From an uncultured Granulosicoccus sp. (GTDB lineage Bacteria; Pseudomonadota; Gammaproteobacteria; Granulosicoccales; Granulosicoccaceae), in contig CANMQI010000013.1 of the NCBI GenBank assembly GCA_947499955.1, positions 62,001 through 126,000 on the forward strand: a stretch of DNA of 64,000 nucleotides, read 5' to 3'. Below the pieces are notes generated by a model. That model ran no database searches, was not told the origin of the DNA, and saw nothing but the letters and a program-made list of their open reading frames with translations. Numbering within the stretch: position 1 is the first letter of the stretch; the number at the start of each line of letters is the position of its first letter. The position numbers and the translations under genes are program-made. Below are positions 19,730 through 28,645 of this stretch, one piece after another.

Positions 19730-20331
19730 GACTTGGCGTTACGCTCCTTGAGCGTTGCCAGCAGTCCGTCGATACCACCGCCGTCAATCTCGTTGGTAAA
19801 GGCCGTGCGATAGCTTGTCACCAGACTGATGGCATTGACCTCGATGTCGTAGATGGTCCAGCCATTCTTCTCCCGCAGCTTGTAGACCACCGGCACGTCA
19901 CTGCCACCGGATTGACTGAAAGTGGACCGAACCACGGCCCGGTCTTCTCTTTCCTCAGGGCGGAACGGTTCGAAAGTGATGGTCTCGCCACTGTATTCGG
20001 TCAAAGCACCGGTGTAGGTGTTGAGTAACAGTGTCTTGAACTCCTTGACCAGCTCGGCCTGCTGGGTTGCATCAGCCCGGCGCCAGAACTTGCCGACAGC
20101 CAGCTTGGTCATCGTATCGAAATCCAGATAGGGCACGATCAGTTCGTCCACTCTGGATTGCAGGTATTCGGGATCCGCCTTCATCTTGTCGCCATCGTTC
20201 TTCAGCACATCCAGCATCGCTGTGATGGCATCGACAACCATGGTCTGAGCGGGATGTTCGGCAGCCTGTACTGTGCCACTGGCAATTGTCAGTGCAATAG
20301 CGGCCAGAAATATCCTGATGTGTTTGATCAT
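19726..20331 (-). CDS. mlaC: Periplasmic phospholipid shuttle MlaC
   Basis: MlaC carries phospholipid between the outer-membrane MlaA complex and the inner-membrane MlaFEDB complex. The 201-residue precursor has a signal peptide (MIKHIRIFLAAIALTIASGTVQAAE). The Tol_Tol_Ttg2 domain follows, with VPYLDFDTMTKLAVGKFWRRA and FKTLLLNTYTGALTEYSGETI. The start at 20331 has GCAAGG just upstream; in-frame residues before it do not resemble the family. Confidence 0.94.
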   Translation of the reverse strand: MIKHIRIFLAAIALTIASGTVQAAEHPAQTMVVDAITAMLDVLKNDGDKMKADPEYLQSRVDELIVPYLDFDTMTKLAVGKFWRRADATQQAELVKEFKTLLLNTYTGALTEYSGETITFEPFRPEEREDRAVVRSTFSQSGGSDVPVVYKLREKNGWTIYDIEVNAISLVTSYRTAFTNEIDGGGIDGLLATLKERNAKS

Positions 20332-20416
20332 GCCTTGCTTCTTCCTGTGTCTGTATAGCGGTGGTGCTGGTCGGTCGTGGATCCCGATCGTGCTGTAGGC
20401 CCGAAGATCAGGACCC

Positions 20417-20881
20417 CTAGCTTCCTCCAGAACGACTGAACAGTACCTGACCAATGAGCCTTTCCAGCACGATTGCAGATTGCGTGAGTGTAATCTCGTC
20501 TGAATCCTGCAGCATGTCTATCTCTGCACCGGGGTCCAGGCCGATGTACTGCTCGCCCAGCAAGCCGGCGGTGTAGATGCTGGCTGTCGTATCGGTCGGG
20601 AAAGTGTCACTGAACGTCTCGTCGATGGTCAGAGTCACACTGGCCTCAAAGGTTTCAGGGTCATAGCTGATTGCGCTCACTTCGCCGACCTTTACACCAC
20701 TGGCGGCCACCGAGGCCCGAGCCTTTAGCCCACCGACGTTTTCAAACTTGGCAACCAGGGTGTAACCCGCACTGCTGGTCAGGCTGGTCAGGTTACTTAC
20801 TTTCATGGCCAGTATGAACATGGCGCCAAAGAACAGGAGCATGAACACTCCGACCAGTACATCGATTGCACGTGAATTCAT
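20417..20881 (-). CDS. mlaD: MCE-domain protein MlaD
   Basis: MlaD forms the hexameric MCE ring on the periplasmic side of MlaFE and binds phospholipid. The 154-residue protein has one N-terminal membrane anchor (VLVGVFMLLFFGAMFILAMKV), then the MCE domain with YTLVAKFENVGGLKARASVAASGVKVGEV-type sequence (GGLKARASVAASGV) and ASIYTAGLLGEQYIGL near the end. It lies 21 bp after mlaE. Confidence 0.95.
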   Translation of the reverse strand: MNSRAIDVLVGVFMLLFFGAMFILAMKVSNLTSLTSSAGYTLVAKFENVGGLKARASVAASGVKVGEVSAISYDPETFEASVTLTIDETFSDTFPTDTTASIYTAGLLGEQYIGLDPGAEIDMLQDSDEITLTQSAIVLERLIGQVLFSRSGGS

Positions 20882-20902
20882 TGAAGATCTCTTGAAATTT
20901 GA

Positions 20903-21676
20903 CTAGAACATGACCGCTGTGAGCAGGAAGTCCAGACCAAGGATGGCCAGGGACGAATAAACCACCGTACGGGTGGTGGCACTACTCACACCTTCTGACG
21001 TGGGGATGCAGTCAGCCCCTTCGAAGATGGCAATCCAGGAAACGACAAATCCGAACACCAGGCCCTTGATCAGACCGTTGCCGACATCGCTGTAGAAGCT
21101 CGTGGCATTCTGCATCTGCGACCAGTAGGCGCTCGCGTCGACACCGAGAACATCGACACCGATCAGATGCCCACCAATGACGCCAATGGCGCTGAACATG
21201 GCTGCCAGCATGGGCAAGGCCAGAAAACCCGCCAGGAAACGCGGCGCAAAGACACGCTTGTACGGGTCAACGGCCATCATCTCCAGGCCTGACAACTGTT
21301 CGGTGGCCTTCATGAGACCGATCTCCGCCGTCATGGCCGAACCGGCCCGACCGGCAAACAGCAGACCTGTGACCACCGGCCCCAGCTCCCGGACCAGTGT
21401 CAGTGCCACCAGTGTGCCGACACGGTTCTCCTGACCGAAATCAATCAGTGTGTTGTAGGCCTGCAGCGCCAGTACCATGCCCACGAAAAGGCCGGAGACC
21501 AGCACGATGGACAAGGTCATGACACCGGATGCATACAGCTGCTTGACCAGCAGTGAGGGCCGCGCGAACAAGGAACCCAGAGCACCGAGCATGTGCAGCA
21601 GAAACAGGGTGGCACGTCCGAGACGCCCCACCATGTCTATCCAGGTGCGTCCGAAGCGTTGCAGAAAATCGATCAT
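20903..21676 (-). CDS. mlaE: Phospholipid ABC transporter permease MlaE
   Basis: The 257-residue permease of the Mla retrograde phospholipid system has five or six hydrophobic helices. Family blocks include LVSGLFVGMVLALQAYNTL, LVRELGPVVTGLLFAGRAGSAMTAEIGLMK and EQLSGLEMMAVDP. The start overlaps the mlaF stop by 4 bp. Confidence 0.96.
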   Translation of the reverse strand: MIDFLQRFGRTWIDMVGRLGRATLFLLHMLGALGSLFARPSLLVKQLYASGVMTLSIVLVSGLFVGMVLALQAYNTLIDFGQENRVGTLVALTLVRELGPVVTGLLFAGRAGSAMTAEIGLMKATEQLSGLEMMAVDPYKRVFAPRFLAGFLALPMLAAMFSAIGVIGGHLIGVDVLGVDASAYWSQMQNATSFYSDVGNGLIKGLVFGFVVSWIAIFEGADCIPTSEGVSSATTRTVVYSSLAILGLDFLLTAVMF

Positions 21677-22530
21677 CGGGATACCCCGACTCGTGAATTG
21701 CCGTTCTCTGTTCCCATCAGATCTTCTTCATAATCGGGCGCACTCACCTGAAACGGCACCGGACCATCAGGCTGTCCGTGCAGAAACTGTTGCACCCAGG
21801 CCGATTCGGACGACTCCAGCTGTTCCGGTGAGCCGGCTTCGACCACGACGCCCTCCGAGATGATGACAGCGTAGTCCGAGATGGACAGCGCCTCTTTCAG
21901 ATCGTGTGACACCATCAGACTGGTCAGACCCAGGGCCTCGTTGACCGTCTTGATCAGTTCCAGCAAGACCCCCATGGAAATGGGGTCCTGCCCGGTAAAG
22001 GGTTCGTCATACATGATCATCATGGGATCGAACACCAGCGCTCTGGCCAGGGCTGCACGCCTTGCCATGCCCCCCGAGAGCTCCGAAGGTGACAGATTCC
22101 GCGCGCCGCGCAGGCCCACGGCATGCAGCCGCATCAGCACCAGGTGGGAAATCAGCGACTCCGGCAGATCGGTATGTTCACGCAGTGGGTAGGCTACATT
22201 CTCGAAGACACTCAGATCGGTCAACAGGGCTCCAGACTGGAACAACATACCCATTCGCTTGCGCAGCTCGTACAGTTCGGCGCGTCGCAATTTCCCCACT
22301 TGCAGGCCATCGACATGAATACTGCCCTGCGATGCCTTCAACTGACCGCCGATCATCTTCAGCAGGGTCGTCTTGCCGGTGCCACTGGGACCGATGATGG
22401 TGGTGACCTTGCCCCGCGGAATATCGATATTCAGACCACTGAAGATCGGCTTGCTACCTCGGGAAAAGTGCAAGTCGCGGATCTGCACCAGCGTGGTTCC
22501 ATCATCAGACATCTTATCGGGGGAACTCAT
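21673..22530 (-). CDS. mlaF: Phospholipid ABC transporter ATP-binding protein MlaF
   Basis: ATPase of the Mla complex, 285 residues. Walker A is GPSGTGKTTLL, the signature is LSGGMARRAALARAL, Walker B is IMYDEPFTGQDP and the H-loop is SHDLKEA. The C-terminal tail after QFLHGQPDGPVPF is about 15 residues longer than the core and acidic. First gene of mlaFEDCB, transcribed away from mlaA, so both halves of the lipid-asymmetry system sit head-to-head across 189 bp. Confidence 0.96.
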   Translation of the reverse strand: MSSPDKMSDDGTTLVQIRDLHFSRGSKPIFSGLNIDIPRGKVTTIIGPSGTGKTTLLKMIGGQLKASQGSIHVDGLQVGKLRRAELYELRKRMGMLFQSGALLTDLSVFENVAYPLREHTDLPESLISHLVLMRLHAVGLRGARNLSPSELSGGMARRAALARALVFDPMMIMYDEPFTGQDPISMGVLLELIKTVNEALGLTSLMVSHDLKEALSISDYAVIISEGVVVEAGSPEQLESSESAWVQQFLHGQPDGPVPFQVSAPDYEEDLMGTENGNSRVGVSR

Positions 22531-22640
22531 GGGAAATCAGATCGGTCGGATTGTAACAGTTTGCTTGTCATGTTCAGGTCTGCTTCGTGAATTGCAAGTT
22601 TGGCCAAACAGTTAGTTCTCAGCGTGCTGACCGGGCCGCT

Positions 22641-22671
22641 TTTCGATCGTTCACTCAGCGTCGGCTACAAT
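22641..22671 (+). promoter_or_regulatory. Possible promoter for mlaA
   Basis: TACAAT (22666-22671) is a good -10 about 50 bp before the mlaA start. The best -35 (TTTCGA) needs a 19-bp spacer and is weak. Confidence 0.3.
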
Positions 22672-22719
22672 ACCCGTAGAAACGCCCCTTCCCATCACCA
22701 ACACCCTGACGCATCAGCA

Positions 22720-23769
22720 ATGCCGACAATTTCTCGCCCTCTTGTCACCCTTCTGGCCATGCTGAGCCTCGCCGGGTGTGCCAGCAATCCCCCTACCGGT
22801 CCGGTGTACGACCCGTATGAAAATGTCAATCGCAAGGTGTACCGCTTCAATACGGCCCTTGACGACGCCATACTCAAACCGCTGGCCAAGGGTTACCGCT
22901 ATGTACTGCCGGACATCGTTGAAGTGGGTATCGGCAACTTCTTCAGTAATCTGGATGATGTAACGGTCATTGCAAACGATCTGCTGCAAGGCAAGTTTCG
23001 TCAGGCAGGCAGCGATACCGGTCGATTTCTGTACAACTCCACTGCTGGCATACTGGGCATCATGGATTTCAGCACGCGCGCCGGCATGGTCAAACACGAT
23101 GAATCCTTCGGTCAGACCTTTGGCGTCTGGGGCATGGGTGAAGGCCCGTTCCTGATGCTGCCCCTGCTCGGTCCCAACAATGGCCGCTCCACCGCCGGTA
23201 TCGGTGTCGAGTACTTCACGACCAATGTGCAGCGTTACGCCATAGATGACAATGCAACAAGTTACAGCCTGACAGCGCTCGAAATCGTGGCTCTGCGGGC
23301 GCGACTGCTCTCAGCCGGCAATCTGCTCAATGCTGCCGCGCTGGACCCCTACCTGCTGTTGCGTGACTTCTGGGTCCAGCAACATCGCACCGCCACCTGG
23401 GACGGCAAGCGCGACGTGCGTATCGGCACCGCCGACAGCGGCTACGATGATCTGGACGAGCTTGACGAACTGGATCGGCTTGACGCTCTGGACGATGCTG
23501 ATGAACTCGACGAGCTGGATGAGCTGGATGAGCTGGATGAGCTGGACCGGCTCGATGCCCTGGACAAGGCTGATGAACTCGACGAGCTGGATGAACTGGA
23601 TCGGCTTGACGCCCTGGACAAGGCTGATGAACTCGACGAGCTGGATGAGCTGGACCGGCTTGACGCCCTGGACAAGGCTGATGAACTCGACGAGCTGGAT
23701 GAGCTGGACCGGCTCGATGCCCTCGACGAGGCAAATGACGCTCCCTCAGCCGATTCATCAGCTGACTGA
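22720..23769 (+). CDS. mlaA: Outer-membrane lipoprotein MlaA with long acidic repeat tail
   Basis: MlaA (VacJ) removes mislocalised phospholipid from the outer leaflet together with a porin. The 349-residue precursor has a lipobox LSLAGC (Cys20) and the family core: YDPYENVNRKVYRFNTALDD, LDDVTVIANDLLQGKF, STAGILGIMDFSTRAGM and WGMGEGPFLMLPLLGP. The core ends near residue 240. The last ~105 residues are built from D-x-L triplets (DEL, DRL, DAL) in an 18-residue repeat, followed by a short polar end. This tail is not part of known MlaA. The start is the ATG at 22720; an upstream in-frame extension would hide the signal peptide. Confidence 0.95.
   Translation: MPTISRPLVTLLAMLSLAGCASNPPTGPVYDPYENVNRKVYRFNTALDDAILKPLAKGYRYVLPDIVEVGIGNFFSNLDDVTVIANDLLQGKFRQAGSDTGRFLYNSTAGILGIMDFSTRAGMVKHDESFGQTFGVWGMGEGPFLMLPLLGPNNGRSTAGIGVEYFTTNVQRYAIDDNATSYSLTALEIVALRARLLSAGNLLNAAALDPYLLLRDFWVQQHRTATWDGKRDVRIGTADSGYDDLDELDELDRLDALDDADELDELDELDELDELDRLDALDKADELDELDELDRLDALDKADELDELDELDRLDALDKADELDELDELDRLDALDEANDAPSADSSAD
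23446..23739 (+). repeat. Tandem 54-bp repeats encoding the acidic (DxL)n tail of MlaA
   Basis: Four units start with GCT at 23497, 23569, 23623 and 23677. Units 2-4 are exactly 54 bp (18 codons: A-DEL-DEL-DEL-DRL-DAL-DK). Unit 1 carries two extra DEL triplets (72 bp). A partial unit precedes them. Units differ only at synonymous third positions apart from the last residues, so the array expanded recently and is kept in frame. Confidence 0.95.
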
Positions 23770-23772
23770 GCC

Positions 23773-24774
23773 ATGGCTGCACCAGACTCATCGCCAGAGC
23801 TGCCTCCCGACCCGGCCTCACTGCTCAATCTCGGCCGCTCTGTCATACGTATCGAAGCGGAGGCCGTGGCGCAGCTTGAAGAGCGGCTGGATGACAACTT
23901 TGTACAAGCCTGTCAGCTATTGCTGGCCTGCCAGGGACGGATCGTGGTCTGCGGCATCGGCAAATCCGGCCATATAGGCGCCAAGCTGGCTGCCACCTTC
24001 GCCAGCACCGGCAGCCCGGCATTCTTCGTACACGCCGCTGAAGCCAGTCATGGCGATCTGGGCATGCTGCGCCACGATGACGTGGTCGTGGCCTTGTCCT
24101 ACTCGGGCAGCTCGAGCGAACTGCTGGCGCTGATCCCCGGTATCCGACAGATGGGCGTACCGCTGATCAGCCTCTGCGGTGAACCGGAGTCCCCGCTGGC
24201 CAAGGCATCCACGGTCATCCTCGATACCCGTGTCGAACGCGAAGCCTGCCCTCTGGGCCTGGCCCCCACCGCCAGCACGACGGCTGCGCTGGCCTTGGGT
24301 GATGCGCTGGCCATTGCCCTGCTCGGAGAACGCGGTTTCACCGAGCAGGACTTCGCCCGTTCTCACCCGGGGGGGCGACTGGGCAGGCGCCTGCTGCTGC
24401 GCGTCAGCGATGTCATGGTGCAGGGTGAAAGCAGTCCAAGAATCATGGACAGCGCCACCTTGATGACGGCGTTGATGGAAATCAGCTCCAAGGGCCTGGG
24501 TATGGTGACAGTCCTCGACGAACACGACCAGCTGATCGGTATCTTCACCGATGGAGACCTGCGACGGGCGCTCGAGCGTGGCGTGGATATTCGCAGCGTG
24601 AACATCGGCACCGTCATGACCACAGACCCTGCCACCATTACCAGTGATACCCTGGCAGTGGACGCCGTAGCCCTCATGCAGACACTGCGTATCACCTCCC
24701 TGCCTGTCGTCAATGACCGGCGGCTGCAAGGTGTCGTGACCATGCATGCCCTGTTGGTTGCCGGAGTGGCCTGA
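23773..24774 (+). CDS. kdsD: Arabinose-5-phosphate isomerase KdsD
   Basis: Interconverts ribulose-5-phosphate and arabinose-5-phosphate, the first step of Kdo synthesis for LPS. The 333-residue protein has a SIS domain (CGIGKSGHIGAKLAATFASTG; LSYSGSSSELLALIP; GLAPTASTTAALALGDALAIAL) and two C-terminal CBS domains from about residue 210. It starts 3 bp after the mlaA stop codon. kdsC, normally next, is missing and lptC follows directly. Confidence 0.95.
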   Translation: MAAPDSSPELPPDPASLLNLGRSVIRIEAEAVAQLEERLDDNFVQACQLLLACQGRIVVCGIGKSGHIGAKLAATFASTGSPAFFVHAAEASHGDLGMLRHDDVVVALSYSGSSSELLALIPGIRQMGVPLISLCGEPESPLAKASTVILDTRVEREACPLGLAPTASTTAALALGDALAIALLGERGFTEQDFARSHPGGRLGRRLLLRVSDVMVQGESSPRIMDSATLMTALMEISSKGLGMVTVLDEHDQLIGIFTDGDLRRALERGVDIRSVNIGTVMTTDPATITSDTLAVDAVALMQTLRITSLPVVNDRRLQGVVTMHALLVAGVA

Positions 24775-24779
24775 CACCG

Positions 24780-25355
24780 ATGCTTGCAAGACTGCTGTCA
24801 CGCTACTGGTTACTGCTGCCACTACTGATCATCGTTGTCGTGGTGGTCGATCGCGTCGAAGAGCCTGAGGCCTTTGTCCTCGAGGAGACGCTCGACATGC
24901 GCGAGACTCGATCGGACTACTACATGTCCGAGTTCCAGTCGCGTAAATTCGACAGCCGCGGCCAGATCGAATACACGGTGAAAGGCGACACCCTGGCGCA
25001 CTACCCGCACAATGATCGCTCCGAGATCACCGCACCACGGGTGGAACTGCATCGGGAAGGCGCCCAATGGCAGATCGAATCGAACAGCGGCCTGTTCGAC
25101 ACCAACCCCGATCTGTTCACCTTGCTGGGCAATGTCGTCGTCAAACGACAAGCGCAAGCATCGGATCCACTGACCATTCGTACCAGCTCGCTGACCGTGG
25201 CCACTGAATCCAATGAAGTGAGCACCGATGCCAGAATAGAAATCAGCGCTCCCACATGGCAACTGCAGGCCACCGGCCTGAAATCCGCCATTGATCAGGG
25301 TAAGCTCATCCTGCTTTCCGACGTGATCGGACGCTACGAGGTACCGGGCCTGTGA
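24780..25355 (+). CDS. lptC: LPS export protein LptC
   Basis: LptC is the single-pass bitopic protein that hands LPS from LptB2FG to LptA. The 191-residue protein has one N-terminal membrane helix (LLLPLLIIVVVVVDRV), then the beta-jellyroll LptC domain (YMSEFQSRKFDSRGQIEYTV; LFTLLGNVVVKRQ). It starts 5 bp after kdsD and overlaps lptA by 4 bp. Confidence 0.92.
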   Translation: MLARLLSRYWLLLPLLIIVVVVVDRVEEPEAFVLEETLDMRETRSDYYMSEFQSRKFDSRGQIEYTVKGDTLAHYPHNDRSEITAPRVELHREGAQWQIESNSGLFDTNPDLFTLLGNVVVKRQAQASDPLTIRTSSLTVATESNEVSTDARIEISAPTWQLQATGLKSAIDQGKLILLSDVIGRYEVPGL

Positions 25356-25894
25356 ACACTGACAAACAATTCGACAAGGACCGCCAGGCTGGATGCAGCT
25401 GGCGGCATGTGCTGGCTGCAGCAGCGGTGCTCTGCATACTGTGGCAACCCGCCCTGGCCCGCGAATCCGATCTCGATCAACCCATCGACGTGCGCGCCGA
25501 CAAATCGGAATTCGATGAGAAGGCCGGTACACAGACACTGACCGGAAATGTCGAGATCAGCCAGGGCACCATGCGCATTGCTGCCGATAGAATCGCCATC
25601 GAACTGAAGAACAACGCACTCAGCTCGATCACCGGTACCGGCTCACCGATTCGCTTCGAACAGCAGAACGAGGCTGGCGAACTGATGAGCGGCGAAGCGC
25701 AGAAGATCATCTACGATGCGCTGGCAGGTACGCTGATCCTCGAAGGCACCGCCACGTTGAGCCAACCCCGTCAGGAGTTGGTCAGTGAGCGCATCACCTT
25801 CAACGCCCGCACTCAGAAAGTCAGTGCCGAAGGTGGTCCACGGGAAGGCCGCGTCAGCATCCAGATTCAACCACCCACAGGCGCCGATCAGTGA
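25352..25894 (+). CDS. lptA: LPS transport periplasmic protein LptA
   Basis: LptA forms the periplasmic bridge filament for LPS. The 180-residue precursor starts at GTG, has a signal segment ([20 protein letters not shown]) and the OstA-like domain ([41 protein letters not shown]). It overlaps lptC and lptB by 4 bp each, a tightly coupled operon. Confidence 0.94.
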   Translation: MNTDKQFDKDRQAGCSWRHVLAAAAVLCILWQPALARESDLDQPIDVRADKSEFDEKAGTQTLTGNVEISQGTMRIAADRIAIELKNNALSSITGTGSPIRFEQQNEAGELMSGEAQKIIYDALAGTLILEGTATLSQPRQELVSERITFNARTQKVSAEGGPREGRVSIQIQPPTGADQ

Positions 25895-26652
25895 CCCTGC
25901 AAGACGATTCCGACGAGGCTCCAGTCACCCGTACACTCGCAGCCAACGACCTGCACAAGGCCTACAAGAAACGTCGCATTCTCGAAGGTGTGTCGCTGTC
26001 CGTGAGCAGTGGTGACGTGGTTGGCCTGCTGGGACCCAACGGTGCCGGCAAGACCACCTGCTTCTACATGGTAGTGGGCCTGGTCAAACCCGATCAGGGG
26101 CAGATCATGCTCGATGGCGAGGATATCACTCGCTATCCGATGCATGCCCGGGCACGCAAGGGCGTCGGTTATCTGCCACAGGAAGCTTCCGTGTTTCGCC
26201 AGCTGAGCGTGTCACAGAACATCATGGCCATTCTGGAAACACGACCGGAACTGGATCGTGATACTCGCCATGACCGGCTTGAGGCACTACTGGAAGAATT
26301 GCAGATCTCGCATATCAGAGACAGCCTCGGCATCAGCCTGTCTGGTGGCGAAAGACGTCGCGTCGAGATCGCCCGGGCCCTGTCTGCAGACCCCGGTTTC
26401 ATCCTGCTGGATGAACCGTTTGCCGGTGTCGACCCTATCTCCATACTCGACATTCAGCGCATCATCACGCACCTGAAGGAGCGCAACATCGGTGTGCTGA
26501 TAACCGACCACAATGTGCGTGAAACGCTTGGTATCTGCGACCGTGCCTACATCCTCAGTCATGGCAAGCTGATAGCCGAAGGCACGCCGGAAACCGTACT
26601 CGCCAACAAGGAAGTGCGCACCGTCTATCTGGGCGACAACTTCCGTATCTGA
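25891..26652 (+). CDS. lptB: LPS export ABC transporter ATP-binding protein LptB
   Basis: ATPase that powers LPS extraction with LptFG. The 253-residue protein has Walker [14 protein letters not shown], signature [15 protein letters not shown], Walker [14 protein letters not shown] and H-loop [10 protein letters not shown], all typical of LptB. GTG start overlapping lptA. About a dozen N-terminal residues precede the core. Confidence 0.97.
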   Translation: MTLQDDSDEAPVTRTLAANDLHKAYKKRRILEGVSLSVSSGDVVGLLGPNGAGKTTCFYMVVGLVKPDQGQIMLDGEDITRYPMHARARKGVGYLPQEASVFRQLSVSQNIMAILETRPELDRDTRHDRLEALLEELQISHIRDSLGISLSGGERRRVEIARALSADPGFILLDEPFAGVDPISILDIQRIITHLKERNIGVLITDHNVRETLGICDRAYILSHGKLIAEGTPETVLANKEVRTVYLGDNFRI

Positions 26653-26819
26653 GCGCGATTGGCTTCACAACACGAAGCCAGCCCCGATGGACCAGAGTGC
26701 TCGATACATCAGTTGGGAGGCCGTGCCGCCGCTATCTCTCTGTAATAACAGCAGAATACGTCTTGGAAATGAAACATTACCGACTTGTCACTTAAGTTTT
26801 CTCAGCCACAATAATAGTC

Positions 26820-26833
26820 GGCGAGAAAATTGC
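26820..26833 (+). promoter_or_regulatory. Sigma-54-like -24/-12 element upstream of rpoN
   Basis: GG at 26820-26821 and GC at 26832-26833 are separated by 10 bp, with TTGC at the -12 position and GGCGA at -24 (consensus TGGCAC-N5-TTGC). It lies about 60 bp before the rpoN start in the 243-bp gap 26653-26895. A single match by eye is weak evidence. The gap also holds a small TGGCTTC/GAAGCCA hairpin just after lptB. Confidence 0.3.
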
Positions 26834-26895
26834 GTTAGATGCTATCCAGCTGGTAGTTTTTCACTACAGACACCTTTTTACCGGACACGTATTCG

Positions 26896-28434
26896 ATGAA
26901 ACAGTCACTGCAAATAAAGATGGGCCAATCCCTGGCCATGACTCCTCAATTGCAGCAGGCAATCAAACTGTTACAGCTGTCCACCCTCGAACTGCAGACA
27001 GAAATCCAGACAGCTCTGGAAAGCAATCCCATGCTGGAGATGCAGGATGATGAAGGCTCGGAGCCGCGTGAAGCGGACCTTGCCAACGAGTCGCGTGAAA
27101 CCCGCGAAGCCAATCGGGAAGCGGAAACCGCAGCCGCTGAACAGAAGCAGGCCGCCGGCGAAACCGAACTGGTCGGCGAGAGCATGCAGGACGCCTCGAA
27201 TGATGTTCTGCCCGAAGATCTTCCGGTGGACAGTGCCTGGGACGATATCTACGACTCAGCGGTGCCCTCCAGCAGCGGCACCTCTGGCAGCGATGGCGAA
27301 TCGCGCGACTTCACCGAATTTCACAACGCTGGCGTGGCCAGCATTCAGGATCACCTGAACGAGCAGATACGCTTTGCCCCCCTGTCTGAACGAGATCAGG
27401 AAATTGCCGAGACCATCATCGATGCGGTCGACAACAACGGTTATCTGATCGACGATGTCGACGTGCTGCTCGACGGACTGAACCGTGATATCACTGATGT
27501 CGATCAGCGGTATGTCCTGGATGAGTTCGAGACCGTGCTGCACCTGGTGCAGCATCTGGACCCGCCGGGCTGTGCGGCTCGCGATGCCAGTGAGTGCATG
27601 TGCATTCAGCTCAGTCAGCTGCCTGAATCCGAGCTGCTCACCCTCGCCATGGGCATCGTCAAGGATCACCTGGATCTGCTGGCTGCACACGATTTCGCAC
27701 GTCTGCGACGCCTGTTCAAGGTCAACGAAGAGGTATTGCAGGAAGCCATCGCCCTGATTCGCAGCCTCAACCCGCGCCCGGGTCGCCAACTCGTCAATGA
27801 TCATGACCAGTACATCGTACCGGACGTGTTCGTGAAGAAGGTCAAGGGTGTCTGGCGGGTGGAACTGAACCCGGATATCGCGCCGAAGCTGGGCATCAAT
27901 GCCTTGTATGCCGGCATGGTCAAGCGCGCGGACAAGAGTGACGATAACAACTTCATGCGCAATCATCTGCAGGAGGCTCGATGGTTCATCAAGAGCCTGC
28001 AGAGTCGCAACGAAACCCTGTTACGTGTCGCCACGGCCATCGTCGAGCGCCAGCGCAGCTTTCTCGAGTATGGCGACGAGGCCATGAAGCCTCTGGTGCT
28101 GCGCGACATTGCCGAACAACTGAGCCTTCACGAGTCCACGATCTCTCGCGTCACGACACATAAATACATTCACACACCGCGTGGCATCTTCGAATTCAAG
28201 TACTTCTTCTCCAGCCATGTCTCCACGGCCAACGGCGGAGAATGTTCGGCTACCGCCATTCGCGCAATGATCAAGAAATTCATCGCGGCAGAGGACTGTA
28301 CCAAGCCACTTTCCGACAGCAAGATAGCCAGTACGTTAGTCGAAGAAGGAATACAGGTTGCACGACGCACCGTTGCCAAGTATCGTGAATCCATGGCCAT
28401 TCCGCCATCGAACGAGCGCAAGCGATTGAACTGA
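26896..28434 (+). CDS. rpoN: RNA polymerase sigma-54 factor RpoN
   Basis: Sigma-54 directs polymerase to -24/-12 promoters and needs enhancer-binding ATPases. The 512-residue protein begins with region I (SLQIKMGQSLAMTPQLQQAIKLLQLSTLEL), an acidic region II (about 50-130), the core-binding domain, a helix-turn-helix around LSLHESTISRVT, and the C-terminal RpoN box ARRTVAKYRE. Followed by hpf and ptsN as in most gammaproteobacteria. Confidence 0.98.
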   Translation: MKQSLQIKMGQSLAMTPQLQQAIKLLQLSTLELQTEIQTALESNPMLEMQDDEGSEPREADLANESRETREANREAETAAAEQKQAAGETELVGESMQDASNDVLPEDLPVDSAWDDIYDSAVPSSSGTSGSDGESRDFTEFHNAGVASIQDHLNEQIRFAPLSERDQEIAETIIDAVDNNGYLIDDVDVLLDGLNRDITDVDQRYVLDEFETVLHLVQHLDPPGCAARDASECMCIQLSQLPESELLTLAMGIVKDHLDLLAAHDFARLRRLFKVNEEVLQEAIALIRSLNPRPGRQLVNDHDQYIVPDVFVKKVKGVWRVELNPDIAPKLGINALYAGMVKRADKSDDNNFMRNHLQEARWFIKSLQSRNETLLRVATAIVERQRSFLEYGDEAMKPLVLRDIAEQLSLHESTISRVTTHKYIHTPRGIFEFKYFFSSHVSTANGGECSATAIRAMIKKFIAAEDCTKPLSDSKIASTLVEEGIQVARRTVAKYRESMAIPPSNERKRLN

Positions 28435-28484
28435 CAGGTATTTATGCACAAAAAGCACACCCTGACACGGCCATCCTTCGATAT

Positions 28485-28500
28485 CACTGATCTATCAGTG
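28485..28500. promoter_or_regulatory. 16-bp palindrome in the rpoN-hpf gap
   Basis: CACTGAT-CT-ATCAGTG has perfect 7-bp arms 51 bp after the rpoN stop. Further on, about 28581-28604, GCGAGG and CCTCGC form a stem around TCCTTCGCGGAA. Either might end rpoN transcripts or bind a regulator of hpf; no U-tract follows. Confidence 0.3.
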
Positions 28501-28645
28501 TCGAAGCATGACCAGGCCTTGGGTATGCCCCTAATCGTCCATAGTTCCAATACAGGACGCGAACAGTGTCCTTACCTACCGCGAGGTCCTTCGCGGAACC
28601 TCGCATTTCATAGTTGAACCTTATGTTGAACATCAGGAGATGCCC

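Noticed and set aside
23446-23739. Regular repeats considered as a CRISPR array
   Set aside because: There are no unique spacers; the repeats are contiguous, 54 bp and in frame with mlaA.
23442-23897. Minus-strand poly-serine open frame
   Set aside because: It is the antisense reading of the MlaA Asp-Leu repeats.
28512-28527. GG-N10-GC match upstream of hpf as a sigma-54 promoter
   Set aside because: Only the two dinucleotides fit; the flanking TGGCAC and TTGC bases do not.
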